Below, one piece after another: positions 29,209 through 38,919 of a DNA stretch of 64,000 nucleotides. The stretch spans positions 77,263-141,262 of the forward strand of contig NZ_LAHA01000007.1 in the NCBI RefSeq assembly GCF_002608075.1, in the 5' to 3' direction. The notes beneath the pieces were generated by a model. The model was given only the letters and a program-made list of their open reading frames with translations. It was not told the origin of the DNA and searched no databases. Position 1 is the stretch's first letter, and each line of letters begins with the position of its first letter. The DNA comes from Nostoc linckia z4 (GTDB lineage Bacteria; Cyanobacteriota; Cyanobacteriia; Cyanobacteriales; Nostocaceae). The translations under genes were made by a program, and so were the position numbers.

Positions 29209-29560
29209 AAATCCTCCTTAACTACAAAAAGCCTTTGCTGCTTGAAAACGTGTCAGATATATTATTTTCTTCTTTCTCTAGTCTCCTATGGATATTGAGA
29301 TTTGAGGAACTTCCACAAGATGCATCTGTATTGGGGATGGGGAATAGGGTGTGGGGGAGGTAGGGAGTGTTGACTGATGACTGATGACTGTTGAGTTAGG
29401 AGTTAGGAGTTAGGAGTTAGGAGTTTGGAGTTTGGAGTTTGGAGTTTGGAGTTTGGAGTTGAGAATTATTCTCCTTGTCTCCCTTGTCTCCCTTGTCTCC
29501 CTCATCTCCCTCATCTCCCTCATCCCCCCATCTCCCCATCCCCCCATCCCCCCATCTCCC
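29209..29560. repeat. Heptamer repeat block (GGAGTTT and CTCCCTT/CATCCCC)
   Basis: About 29395-29460 is GGAGTTAGGAGTTTGGAGTT, and 29470-29560 is TCTCCCTTGTCTCCCT followed by CATCCCCCCAT runs. The halves are partly complementary. No gene; open frames over it are artefacts. Confidence 0.7.
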
Positions 29561-31396
29561 TCATTTATCTTGACAATGATAAAGTTGATATTCGTAGCCG
29601 TCTATGTTCGGTAGAGATTCAGTATTAGACATAACACATGTTTTGACTGCTTCTGCTGTGGGGGCATGAAAGTTTACTAGCCAGACATCGAAGGGTCGCG
29701 GTAGTGTTTTTAAAGTGTTTTCTAAAGCAATGGTAGAGGTATTCGGGTCTTGATTTTGATGGGCAAGGAGGAATAGGGGGTTTTGAGGTGAATTTTCCAG
29801 TTTGATTTCCCTGGCGATTCCCATCATTTCTCCAGTTTGTACGTAAGTTTTATGAGTGGTGGCAATTAATATTGGTGCTGATGATGTTTGTTGAATTAAT
29901 TGCACAAAAAGGTCAGGGCGATAATATTTTTGATAGCCAAGGTTGCAGATTACTGTAATTGTGCTGATGAGTGACATTAACCAAATTAAGATTACGGCTT
30001 TTTTGCCATTGATTTTCCATTGACCAATGTTTTTGACAGTCAATTCTTTGGGAAGATGCCAACAAACGGCCAAACTAGCTGCTAGTAAAACGATAATACT
30101 GGGAAAATAGAAAAAGTGATACCGAGCGCCTCTGGTGAGGTCAATGCCTAAAAAATACGTAAAGATAAAAAACAAAGCCATTGCAGTTATAGTAACTACG
30201 GCTAAGATTTGAATCATTATCCGGTTTTCTGGCTGTTGTAGTTGAATTTTTATCCCACGCACTAAAATAGGTATTGCCCAAATAAAGAAAATCAACATCA
30301 CCAGTCCTGAGGGAATTACAACCAATAGTTGTGCAGATTCAACTGGTAACAGCGAAATCATGGTAATCAATGTTCCTAAAGCTTGAAAAATTGGCGCAAT
30401 CCAATCTAGTCCGTCACGGGAACCTCGAATCCATTGGGTTAAGTTATCGCGATTTCTATTTTCTAAAAAGATTGGTAACCAAATTAAACTTGCAACAAAA
30501 GTACCGATGGCAACTGCATAGATACGCTGCCAGTTAGAAGAAAACAAAGAAAATTTGACGTTAGTTTGTTTTTGCTGCCAAGCAAGGAATATCAAAACTA
30601 CAACTTCGGTACAGAGGGTAAGGCTGAAGAAATAATGGGTAGCAAAACCCAAGGCATTAATTTCTACCCAAGCAAAGGCTACCCACATTGGTAATGGAGT
30701 ACGGTTTTGTAAATGACGGGTGGCAATTACTAAACAAGTGAGGGAAGCAATTACCCATAGGGCTGCTAAGGTGTAGTGGCGTGCTTCTTGTGATAAAAAA
30801 ACTGCGTAGGGACATACTGCCATCATGGCAGCAGCTAAGTTTCCTACCAATGGGGAACGGAATGCTATTCTACCTAATATATAAACACAAGGTATGGAGA
30901 TAGCACCGATCAAAGCTGGGAGCGATCGCGCCGCAAATAGCGATACTAATCCTCCTTCATGGGAAAATAATTTCATCCACAGGTAAGCTATGACAAAATA
31001 TAGCGGTGGATGGGTATCTTGTGTAAGTAAGTTTTGAATTATATGACTAATATTGGCAGCTGGGTTTGGTTGTAGCGGTTGTAATAAGATATCAGCTGCG
31101 ATCGCTTTATCTAGGGGTATTCCTAAAAAATTATTCCCTAAACTAAAAACTAAGGTGCAAAATTCATCAGTCCAAGGAGGTTTTGCTGTTAAGTTACCAA
31201 GACGCAAGCCAAAACCGATAATGAACCACATCAAGGGATGAAACCAGCTAGGAAAAAGTGGAACATACCATTTGTGGGAAAACATCTGTTGCGGGACAGA
31301 TTTTTTAACTCTTGGTGGTAGAATCTTAGCTGCATAAATGTGTAGCAACAAGATAATCTGTTTCCAAAAATAGGATCTATCCCGAAAAACGGTCAT
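29561..31396 (-). CDS. Integral-membrane glycosyltransferase (GT39/ArnT-like, PMT superfamily)
   Basis: The 611-residue protein has about 11-12 hydrophobic helices. The first lumenal/periplasmic loop has PPWTDEFCTLVFSL; its acidic Asp-Glu pair is the catalytic motif of PMT/ArnT-type enzymes that use polyprenyl-phosphate sugars. THPPLYFVIAYLWMKLF after the second helix is also a family hallmark. The C-terminal soluble domain is about 130 residues. It would transfer a sugar from a lipid carrier on the outer face of the membrane. The neighbouring GT2-GtrA gene (100 bases upstream on the same strand) plausibly makes or flips that carrier. Confidence 0.85.
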   Translation of the reverse strand: MTVFRDRSYFWKQIILLLHIYAAKILPPRVKKSVPQQMFSHKWYVPLFPSWFHPLMWFIIGFGLRLGNLTAKPPWTDEFCTLVFSLGNNFLGIPLDKAIAADILLQPLQPNPAANISHIIQNLLTQDTHPPLYFVIAYLWMKLFSHEGGLVSLFAARSLPALIGAISIPCVYILGRIAFRSPLVGNLAAAMMAVCPYAVFLSQEARHYTLAALWVIASLTCLVIATRHLQNRTPLPMWVAFAWVEINALGFATHYFFSLTLCTEVVVLIFLAWQQKQTNVKFSLFSSNWQRIYAVAIGTFVASLIWLPIFLENRNRDNLTQWIRGSRDGLDWIAPIFQALGTLITMISLLPVESAQLLVVIPSGLVMLIFFIWAIPILVRGIKIQLQQPENRIMIQILAVVTITAMALFFIFTYFLGIDLTRGARYHFFYFPSIIVLLAASLAVCWHLPKELTVKNIGQWKINGKKAVILIWLMSLISTITVICNLGYQKYYRPDLFVQLIQQTSSAPILIATTHKTYVQTGEMMGIAREIKLENSPQNPLFLLAHQNQDPNTSTIALENTLKTLPRPFDVWLVNFHAPTAEAVKTCVMSNTESLPNIDGYEYQLYHCQDK

Positions 31397-31498
31397 GGCC
31401 GAGCCTCACACTAATGGATTTGTAAATTTGACGTTTTAGATTCAAGTTCGTTCTCAAATCTAAAAACAAAAATGCAAATCTCAAATCCATCATTGTGA

Positions 31499-32743
31499 TT
31501 ATTTCACATCGGTAACGCGCCAGCTAAGCTTTAAGTTCACCCAGAAATTCCAAATAGTAGCAACTGCAATGGCAATTAAATTGGCAATATAACGATTAGG
31601 AATCACAAAATTAAAGACTAAATTTAATACCAGTACATTTAATATGAGTCCAGCAAGGCAAATGACATTAAATTTTAGAAACCGTTTGGCTCGTTGATGC
31701 CATTCTTGCTGTCTGGAAGTCACATCGGCAAATGTCCAAGCATCATTCCACAAGAAATTATTTAAAATTGCAATTTCACCAGCAATAATTTTGCTACGTG
31801 TTAATGGTAAAGCTAAGGTAGTGGGATCGCTCAGTAAGAATAGCACTGCCATATCAACAAATACGCCACTAAACCCAACTAAACCAAAGCGCAAAAATCG
31901 ACCAACTGGAAAATTAACTTTTCTGCTGAATCGTCCAACTCTGCCTGTGGAAAGCCGTAACCTGATTAAGTGGTGTATGTAGTCTACGTATTGCTTCCAT
32001 GTAACTTTACTTTCGCCTTCTTTGCGTTCGCAAAATACATATCCAACTTCGTCTACTTTGTTGACTTTTCCCCGGCCGATAACCTCTAGGAGAATTTTGT
32101 ATCCTACGGGATTAAGTATTGCATTGGCGATCGCACTCCGACGCACCATAAAATAACCACTCATGGGGTCGGAAACTCTTCCCAATACACCTGGTAAGAT
32201 AATTAAGCCTAATAACTGAGCGCCACGGGACAAGAAACGTCTGGCTACACTCCAACTGCTGACACCGCCTCCCTCTACATGGCGGCTGGCTACTGCTAAA
32301 TCTGCTCCCTGCTCAATATTACGCAGCAGTTCTATCAATACCTCTGGTGGATGCTGCAAATCTCCGTCGATTACTCCCAACACACTTCCTCTGGCTGCTT
32401 GCCAACCACGAATCACTGCTGAAGATAAACCCCGTTCGTGTTGGCGTCGCATTACCCGCAACTGCGGATATTCTGTTGTCAAAGATTGGGCAATTTCCCA
32501 AGTCATGTCTGGGCTATCATCGTCTACGACAATTAGCTCATAGTTACCTGGAATTGATTCATCTAGTATCTCACTCAATACACTGACTATCTTCCGGATA
32601 TTATCACGTTCTTTATAAGTAGGAATTACTAGGGAAAGACCGATGGATTCAGTACTAATATCTATACCCTTGGGAGGTAATTCTGGAATTTTCAGTAAAC
32701 CAGTTGGAACTGTCAACAGTGAATTGGATGAGTTTGTTTTCAT
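31499..32743 (-). CDS. GT2 glycosyltransferase with C-terminal GtrA domain (dolichyl-phosphate-mannose-synthase-like)
   Basis: Residues 30-270 are a GT-A fold of the DPM1 type, with LSLVIPTYKERDNI, DDDSPDMTWE, VIDGDLQHPPEV (metal-binding DxD-like) and MSGYFMVRRS. Residues 285-410 contain four hydrophobic helices of a GtrA-like domain (FLRFGLVGFSGVFVDM, NFLWNDAWTF). The fusion would make polyprenyl-phosphate sugar on the cytoplasmic face and may flip it. It supplies donors for the GT39-like enzyme next to it. Confidence 0.9.
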   Translation of the reverse strand: MKTNSSNSLLTVPTGLLKIPELPPKGIDISTESIGLSLVIPTYKERDNIRKIVSVLSEILDESIPGNYELIVVDDDSPDMTWEIAQSLTTEYPQLRVMRRQHERGLSSAVIRGWQAARGSVLGVIDGDLQHPPEVLIELLRNIEQGADLAVASRHVEGGGVSSWSVARRFLSRGAQLLGLIILPGVLGRVSDPMSGYFMVRRSAIANAILNPVGYKILLEVIGRGKVNKVDEVGYVFCERKEGESKVTWKQYVDYIHHLIRLRLSTGRVGRFSRKVNFPVGRFLRFGLVGFSGVFVDMAVLFLLSDPTTLALPLTRSKIIAGEIAILNNFLWNDAWTFADVTSRQQEWHQRAKRFLKFNVICLAGLILNVLVLNLVFNFVIPNRYIANLIAIAVATIWNFWVNLKLSWRVTDVK

Positions 32744-34451
32744 ACTTTAAATAACATTACAACGATGGTAGATGTCGTGATGAATGGAACCAAACATCTG
32801 CTATTTTTATCGGCTCAATGTACTTGGTTTCAAGTTTGGCAATTACTTTTTTTACAGGCTGTTATTATAAAAGTTTAGTAATTTCCACATGCGAATTTCC
32901 AGTATTTTTACTAAATTTATCTAAATTTTATATTTTCCTGGCTATTCCTGTGCTGATCTTTATGTACTGAAAAAGGACTATTGATACCAGTAAAAACACA
33001 GTCTACCATTAAATTAAGTTATTAAGACTATTTTTAATTTTAAATTGTGCCCAAAATTTAGCTAGTGGTACTTCAGTACATTATGTTGTCAAGTCACAGA
33101 TCTGGAGTTAAGACAGTTGGCTAATTTAAGTTTTCTAAGTGCCAGCAGAAAATCATCTTTCGATCAATAGAAAATTCTTATATTTTATCAAAATTTTCAT
33201 ATTTAATAATTAAAATTAATGATTTAACTCTTGACTAAATGACACATGTTTTGTAATTCACATTGTATTTTAGAGGCTAGTACTGCAAGGCTTAACGCTG
33301 TTTAATTTTTTTCTCCAGAGAAAAAAACTCAGAAATGATTTGTAAAGTAAAGTTTAAATTGTAGTAGCGTGGAAGCTTAAAATAGTGCATTAGCTTCACT
33401 CTAGTGGGATGGGCGTCTCGCCCCTCCGGGGCGGGCTAGAGAGCTTAACCCACAACAAATTTTATTGCAACATTTTAGCTGGGTCAGTCCACTACATTAA
33501 TTTTATTTTTCACTTTATAAATAACCTCTAAAGTTAGTTTTTCTCTTGCCTTGTTGTTGAAAACTTAGCTGAAATTTTTCTTTAACCAGAATGATGAAAG
33601 AGTGTGAAATAGGGATACCATTTTAAAACAGTAATTGTAAACGCGAACGACCGTACCCTACGGGAAGGGAAAGCCTACGCCATACCTGTGTACTTCATTT
33701 ACCTAAAAAACGTTTTATGGTGGTTAACACTCAACAATCAAAAATCCTATTTTAGTTGTGAAATATAGGTGTAAACTTCCTTTTTAATTGGTCATTTATC
33801 CTTGGTTGTGTCTCACTAATAATTTAGGATTGTTCGCCGTCAACATTCAACAATTAACAGTCAATAAACCTGTTGAAGAAGAACTCAGAAATCAGAATGG
33901 GCTAAACGCCCCGCTATCGCTAACAGGAGTCAGAATCAAGACGCTCTCTACGAGACGCTACGCGTAGCTTGCTTAAGAGCAGGGGTACGCAGACACGGCT
34001 TAGCTGCGCTATCAGTCGGGGATTCAAACCCGCGACTGATTGTTCGCGTAGCGTCTCCCCTTGGAAGAAGACCACCAAATTTTAAATTTGGAGGGGGTCT
34101 TAAACCCACTTATTCATTCACCAGTCGGACTCCAATTCGATTCTGAATTCTGACGACTGACGCCTCTATTCTTTCTTGATAATGCAGATATTCATCAAGA
34201 TTTTTCACTTGTGCAATAATCATTTAAAGTTTAGTAATATATTGAAATTGAAAGTTTATGAAAATTAATAAAAACAAAAGAATAAGTGTTATCAGCAGTA
34301 AACATTGTATTGTAAATCTGTCAAAAGTAACACAAAAAAATCCCCCATTGGGGCATTGCAAACAGGAGAAAAGTTTTGTTTGTTATTAATTTATATGCTG
34401 TTACTTTATTACTTGTTTTGAGTAAGTAAAAATCTAAAATACAGGGTAGTT
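32744..34451. other. 1.7-kb non-coding region before cbiM
   Basis: No gene is visible on either strand. It contains a GGGATGGGCGTCTCGCCCC repeat (33403-33470) flanked by a TTAAAATAGTGCATTAG-like arm, fragments of the GAGACGCTACGCG family (33640-33690, 33940-34065), GAATTCTGA and GTTGACTG repeats, and a CCCCATTGGGG mini-hairpin at 34343-34353. I did not find the conserved boxes of a cobalamin riboswitch upstream of cbiM. Confidence 0.5.
33930..34130. repeat. Mixed repeat debris including a T-arm-like sequence
   Basis: Sequence blocks CTCTACGAGACGCTACGCG, CAGTCGGGGATTCAAACCCG and CACCAAATTTTAAATTTGG (a 7-bp palindrome core) are typical dispersed cyanobacterial repeats. GGGGATTCAAACCC looks like a tRNA T-arm, but no acceptor stem, D-arm or anticodon arm surrounds it. 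Confidence 0.5.
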
Positions 34452-35375
34452 ATGCATATTCCGGATGGATTTGTTTCCGTGCCAGTGGCGGGAGCTACTA
34501 GTTTAGCGAGTGTGGCAGCCCTTTTTGTGGCCTTGGGGCGATCGCAAGAGGCCTTTGGTGTGCGTCGCGCTCCTTTGTTAGGGCTAACCACTGCCTTTGT
34601 TTTCGCAGCTCAGATGATTAATTTTCCTGTAGCAGGAGGTACTAGCGGTCATTTATTGGGGGGAACTTTAGCGGCGATCGTTTTAGGCAGTCCTTGGGCA
34701 GGAATGCTGTCTATTGCCACAGTTTTAATTATTCAAGCCGTGCTGTTTGCTGATGGTGGAATTACAGCATTAGGGGCAAATATTTTGAACATGGCAGTAA
34801 TTGGCGTTTGGGTAGGCTGGATTTTGACCCAAACCTTACAACGACTGTTTGGAGGGTCTAAAGGGCGTTTACCATTAGCGGCTGGTATTGGGGCTGGTGT
34901 TAGTGTAGTAGTAGCCGCCATCGCAGCAGCCATTGAATTAGCCCTCTCTGGAACTGCACCTGTAGCCGTGGTTTTACCAGCCATGACGGGCATACATATT
35001 TTGATTGGCATTGGTGAAGGTCTAATTACTGGTGGTGTACTCACTTACTTAGCCACCACCAGACCAGATTTATTACCAGGAGAACAGCACGAATTTCGTG
35101 GATGGTCAGTACCTATTGTCAGTATTTTTTTAATTGCAGGAGTATTATCACTGTTTGCCTCCGCTTGGCCTGATGGTTTAGAAAAAGTTGCGGAAAACTT
35201 AGGTTTCATTAACCTAGCTGACAAAGTACGGATAATTGTACCGACTCCCCTAGCTGACTATGGAATTGAAGGTTTAGGAGCAATTGGCACTAGCATCGCT
35301 GGACTTGTGGGGGCTGCGGTTTGCTTTGCTGTTGCCTTTGGCATTGCCAAGATAGTGAAACCAAAAAATGCTTAA
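34452..35375 (+). CDS. cbiM: Cobalt/nickel ECF transporter S component, CbiM type with C-terminal PDGLE domain
   Basis: The protein begins MHIPDGFVS, the metal-binding N-terminus in which His2 and the amino end hold Co2+ or Ni2+. NFPVAGGTSGHLLGG and HILIGIGEGLITGGVL follow, as in CbiM/NikM. After about residue 220 it continues with a PDGLE domain (FASAWPDGLEKVAENLG) and a final helix, the CbiN/NikN-like part, here fused. About eight membrane helices are seen. cbiQ overlaps its end by 8 bases and cbiO follows. Cobalt versus nickel cannot be decided by eye. Confidence 0.92.
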   Translation: MHIPDGFVSVPVAGATSLASVAALFVALGRSQEAFGVRRAPLLGLTTAFVFAAQMINFPVAGGTSGHLLGGTLAAIVLGSPWAGMLSIATVLIIQAVLFADGGITALGANILNMAVIGVWVGWILTQTLQRLFGGSKGRLPLAAGIGAGVSVVVAAIAAAIELALSGTAPVAVVLPAMTGIHILIGIGEGLITGGVLTYLATTRPDLLPGEQHEFRGWSVPIVSIFLIAGVLSLFASAWPDGLEKVAENLGFINLADKVRIIVPTPLADYGIEGLGAIGTSIAGLVGAAVCFAVAFGIAKIVKPKNA

Positions 35376-36021
35376 CCTTTCCTTACCGCTACGTTTGCAA
35401 CTGTCCCTAACGATCGTGGTGGGGGCAGCTTTATTAAAGCATCATGCTTGGTATGGGCTGAGTGTGTATGCGGCGATCGCACTTTTGTGGGCTTGGCTGT
35501 TGCGCGCACCAATTCGCCAGTTGGGCGGATTACTCGGTACAGAGTTGATTTTTTTATCGTTGCTGACATTACCCTTGGGATGGCAGAAAGCTAGTTTTTT
35601 ACTAGTTCGTTCCCTGATTTGTCTGCTTGCGATGAATAGTTTTTTGTTAACCCTACCACCACACAGTTTTGGTATCGCCCTCAAAAGCTTACCCGTACCA
35701 GCACCTATCAAAGAAAACTTACTTCTAGCTGGGCAGTATATGGAGATTTTGCTCTCAGAAGTTACACGTATGCAACGCAGCGCTCAATTACGAGGTTTAA
35801 CTGGAACTGCGGTATGGCTGCGCTACACTAGTGCTGCAATGATTGGAGCCTTGTATCTCCGTAGCTTAGACAGAGCAGAACGAGTTTATGCAGCAATGGT
35901 AGCTCGTGGTTACAACGGACAATTACCAATAGATTCCAATCTCAGACCAAAAGAGCGTTTTACCCTGTTATTAGCTTGGGTCATCGCTGCCGCCATCACC
36001 GTAACTTCCTACAAAATTTAA
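35368..36021 (+). CDS. cbiQ: ECF transporter T component, CbiQ type
   Basis: The 217-residue membrane protein has four to five hydrophobic helices. The cytoplasmic coupling motif is visible as MQRSAQLRG and AAMVARGYNGQLP (the two A-R-G signatures of T components that contact the ATPase). It starts inside the last codons of cbiM, which points to translational coupling. It is slightly short for CbiQ. Confidence 0.9.
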   Translation: MLNLSLPLRLQLSLTIVVGAALLKHHAWYGLSVYAAIALLWAWLLRAPIRQLGGLLGTELIFLSLLTLPLGWQKASFLLVRSLICLLAMNSFLLTLPPHSFGIALKSLPVPAPIKENLLLAGQYMEILLSEVTRMQRSAQLRGLTGTAVWLRYTSAAMIGALYLRSLDRAERVYAAMVARGYNGQLPIDSNLRPKERFTLLLAWVIAAAITVTSYKI

Positions 36022-36048
36022 CTCCCCACTCCCTCACACAGGTAAATT

Positions 36049-36813
36049 TTGAAATCTTTAACTTCCAACTCCCAATCATTGAGCAATAAACCCCACGCCG
36101 CCGTAGTCGAGGTTGAGAACTTGGTATATGCATATTCCCGCCAAGAACCAGTATTGCAAAGAATTTCTTTTAGCTTGAACAAAGGCGATCGCGTGGCCTT
36201 GATGGGAGCCACCGGTTCTGGAAAAAGCACGTTGTTAGAAAACCTAATTGGCTTAAAAGAACCACAATCCGGGAAAATTACCATTAATGGCATCCCCGTA
36301 CAACCGAAAACTTTACCCCAAATACGTCGTCAAATCGGTTTTAGCTTCCAAGATGCCAATGACCAATTATTTATGCCCACCATCTTAGAAGATGTCACCT
36401 TCGGGCCGCGCAACTATGGCATGTCAGCAGCAGCAGCTAGCGATCGCGCCCGTCAGTTATTAGCAGATTTTGGACTAGAAGCCTACGCTAATCGTTCTGC
36501 CCACGAACTGTCCGGCGGACAAAGACGCCTCGCCGCCCTCGCCGCAATTTTAGCCCTAGAACCAACGATTTTAATTTTAGATGAGCCGACTAATGGTCTC
36601 GATCCAGCATGGCGGCGTCATTTGGCACAAGTATTGTTCAAGTTACCCGTAGAAGTAATCTTAATTGCCTCTCACGATCTGCATTGGTTGGGTAGAGTTA
36701 CTCAACGTGCCTTGGTGCTATCTGGTGGTCGCATTCAAATAGACAGTGACATTCAACCACTTTTGCAAGATGGTACGACTTTAGACCAGTTGGGTTTGCC
36801 GGTAGATTGGTGA
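36049..36813 (+). CDS. cbiO: ECF transporter ATPase, CbiO type
   Basis: The 254-residue ABC ATPase has Walker A GATGSGKST (near residue 54), Q-loop SFQDANDQLF, signature LSGGQRRLA (near 150), Walker B ILILDEPTNGLDP and switch His in IASHDLHW. The FQDANDQLF Q-loop is typical of ECF ATPases. No ATG is available before Walker A. TTG at 36049 with AGG 7 bases upstream is the best start. The first 18 residues (SNSQSLSNKP) are coded by repeat-like DNA. Third gene of the cbiMQO operon. Confidence 0.92.
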   Translation: MKSLTSNSQSLSNKPHAAVVEVENLVYAYSRQEPVLQRISFSLNKGDRVALMGATGSGKSTLLENLIGLKEPQSGKITINGIPVQPKTLPQIRRQIGFSFQDANDQLFMPTILEDVTFGPRNYGMSAAAASDRARQLLADFGLEAYANRSAHELSGGQRRLAALAAILALEPTILILDEPTNGLDPAWRRHLAQVLFKLPVEVILIASHDLHWLGRVTQRALVLSGGRIQIDSDIQPLLQDGTTLDQLGLPVDW

Positions 36814-36942
36814 TTTGGGCATTGGGCATGGGGCATTGCGTCTTTATTCTGACTCTTGTTAGTGGTAGCGGGGCGTTTAGCCCATTCTGATTTCTGAATT
36901 CTTCTTCAACGTCTTCCATGCCCAATAACCAATGCCTCCTTT

Positions 36943-37470
36943 ATGAGTAATATTAGATACTATATTCTCGGTTTGATTGGTCTTGGGGTGTTAATGTCCA
37001 TTTCACATAAATATACTGTTTTTGCTCCTGTGAGCCTGAGCATTGCTTTGTTTATTACTAGTTGCAGCGAAACTAAAGTCTCCCAATGCGAGCGATTGAT
37101 TAAACTTGTTAATGAAGGAACGTCATTAATTGATAAAAATAAAGGAACGCAAGTTATAACCAGTATTCAGCTATCTAAAGATTTGGAGTTTATTACTAAA
37201 TCAATTCAAGAGTTGAATTTAACAGACCCCAAGCTCAAAGAATATCAAAGCAGTTTTGCTAAGATTTTTCAAAATCTTGGTCAAGCGATCGCCAAAGCAG
37301 GTAAGGCGTTAGGTTCAGCTAAAATAGCAGAAGCCTCCGCTACTGGTAGGGACAGAATTCAAAAAGCCAGAACCGAAATTGATTCATCACTCACGGCTGC
37401 TGAAGCTCTTGGTAAGCAGTCAGATAAGTTAGTCGATGAAATGAATAAATATTGTAAGCAGGCTGAATAG
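36943..37470 (+). CDS. Putative lipoprotein, helical (175 aa)
   Basis: The N-terminus is hydrophobic, with a lipobox-like LFITSC ending at Cys41 (SIALFITSC). A long, charged, helix-prone remainder (FITKSIQELN, KARTEIDSSLTAAEAL) has heptad spacing, so it may form a coiled coil. The signal region is unusually long, so the true start may be an internal Met at residue 18 (MSISHK). I do not recognise the family. Confidence 0.65.
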   Translation: MSNIRYYILGLIGLGVLMSISHKYTVFAPVSLSIALFITSCSETKVSQCERLIKLVNEGTSLIDKNKGTQVITSIQLSKDLEFITKSIQELNLTDPKLKEYQSSFAKIFQNLGQAIAKAGKALGSAKIAEASATGRDRIQKARTEIDSSLTAAEALGKQSDKLVDEMNKYCKQAE

Positions 37471-37484
37471 TGAATTAACTTTTG

Positions 37485-37554
37485 GCGTTGCTGAATCAGA
37501 GTATGAATTGACAGTCTCTGCGTGAGATAAATTCATACCTGAATTCAGCAACGC
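37485..37554. repeat. Inverted-repeat element between convergent genes
   Basis: GCGTTGCTGAAT (37485-37496) and ATTCAGCAACGC (37543-37554) are perfect inverted repeats, followed inward by GTATGAATT and AATTCATAC. It is a 70-base MITE-like element that could also terminate both converging transcripts. Confidence 0.7.
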
Positions 37555-37557
37555 TGA

Positions 37558-38919
37558 TTAAGTAATATGTCTTTTAACCTGATAAGCTTCTACATATTTT
37601 GCTGGAGAATAGGCAAACTCGCCTTTCCACTGCTCAATTAAGCGTTCCGCCAAGGTACGACCAGACACAGCAATTTCTTCTATGGAGTCGAGGTACTTTA
37701 AAACGATGGGTTGTTCAAGGCCTGCATTAATCCGTGCTTGCAGCCCTTCTTTTGCCAGCTTGAGCATTTCTAAGGCCAGTTCTCTGACTGAATCTTTACC
37801 ATATTTCGCCTGCAATCCCTTGTAGCAGACTTCTGTTTGTGCTTTTTGATAATCCTCTATCCTTCGATTTTGAAAGAGTTTCCACAAAGATTCAAGAGAT
37901 GGTTGATGATAAACTAATCCAGTCCAGAAAGCGCACGCACCACTAACCTGTTCCAAAGCCAGTCCATCCATTGAACGAATTTCGATTGTATTTCGCAACC
38001 GAATATCGGTGTAAATCGATGAAAAGTGACTGCGCCAGTTATCAAATGTGGGTCTGGTTCCATTGTCAAAGCCATGTTCTAGTACAGATGCAAAAGTCCG
38101 TCCGTGCATGGGTTGACAGATACCATTAACAACAGCGACTATCATGGGAACTTGAATTGCCCAATCAATATAATCATCAAAAGTCATAGAACCACTAAGG
38201 GCTGGGGTAAGACAACCACAACGTGCTGGATCCCATCTCAGCCAGTACCTTAACCGATGGGATAATGTACCATCAGCTACTCCCTCTTCTATGGGAGAGT
38301 TAGCGAACAGCGCATTAGAGACGGGTACGGCTGCTACTAGCGATCGCATCTTGCGATTCATATCTGCTTCAGAAACATAATCAAAGGTTAGTTGGGTTGA
38401 TAGAGATCGTGCCATGATGCACTCTCCCAAAGAATCAATTCCCAATTTATTGAGATAATCTAAAATCAATCCATAACGATGGTTCGGTGACCAGTTAGTA
38501 TCTTTGAGCTTGTCAAAGGGCAACATACTGCCAGCAATCAGGACAGCACCTAACTCTTGCGCTACCTCTGCCATCTTGAATATTTCTTGCTGTGTAGTCT
38601 GCACAAGGGTTGCAATATCTCCAATTGGAGGAGATGAATACTCCATCGTCCCCGCAGGTTCTAAAGAAATTTTAGTGCCGTCAGCTCTTCGCAGACCGTA
38701 AATATGACCTGCATCGACAATCGGTGTCCACTCATCGGTTTTGAGCAATGCTTCCAAGATGGCGGATATTCCCGTAGTCCCCTCATAAGGAATAGAAAGC
38801 CCTGTGTGAGGATTGACTACTCCTAATTCCACCTCGATCCCGATTTTCTCGGTTACTGTTTTGTCTTTAGAAAAGAATGTTAATAGATCTTGACGAGTTA
38901 ATAATTGTTCATTGTTCAT
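37558..38919 (-). CDS. Glutamate-cysteine ligase, GCS2/EgtA-like
   Basis: The 453-residue protein matches the GCS2-type carboxylate-amine ligase family: KIGIEVELGVVNP near residue 25 (acidic ATP-metal residues), SLEPAGTMEYSSPP near 80, NHRYGLI near 145, ARSLSTQLTFDY near 170, and TIEIRSMDG near 310. Family members join glutamate through its gamma-carboxyl to cysteine (glutathione, ergothioneine pathways), and some to other amines. The start next to MNNEQLL is likely. It overlaps the EamA exporter gene by 4 bases (ATGA type), so the two work together and the product may be exported. Confidence 0.82.
   Translation of the reverse strand: MNNEQLLTRQDLLTFFSKDKTVTEKIGIEVELGVVNPHTGLSIPYEGTTGISAILEALLKTDEWTPIVDAGHIYGLRRADGTKISLEPAGTMEYSSPPIGDIATLVQTTQQEIFKMAEVAQELGAVLIAGSMLPFDKLKDTNWSPNHRYGLILDYLNKLGIDSLGECIMARSLSTQLTFDYVSEADMNRKMRSLVAAVPVSNALFANSPIEEGVADGTLSHRLRYWLRWDPARCGCLTPALSGSMTFDDYIDWAIQVPMIVAVVNGICQPMHGRTFASVLEHGFDNGTRPTFDNWRSHFSSIYTDIRLRNTIEIRSMDGLALEQVSGACAFWTGLVYHQPSLESLWKLFQNRRIEDYQKAQTEVCYKGLQAKYGKDSVRELALEMLKLAKEGLQARINAGLEQPIVLKYLDSIEEIAVSGRTLAERLIEQWKGEFAYSPAKYVEAYQVKRHIT

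Noticed and set aside
34015..34040. tRNA-like T-arm GGGGATTCAAACCC
   Set aside because: No acceptor stem, D-arm or anticodon arm around it; it lies within dispersed repeat debris.
34250..34451. Cobalamin riboswitch upstream of cbiM
   Set aside because: The conserved B12-box and the expected GC-rich core are not present; only a small CCCCATTGGGG hairpin was found.
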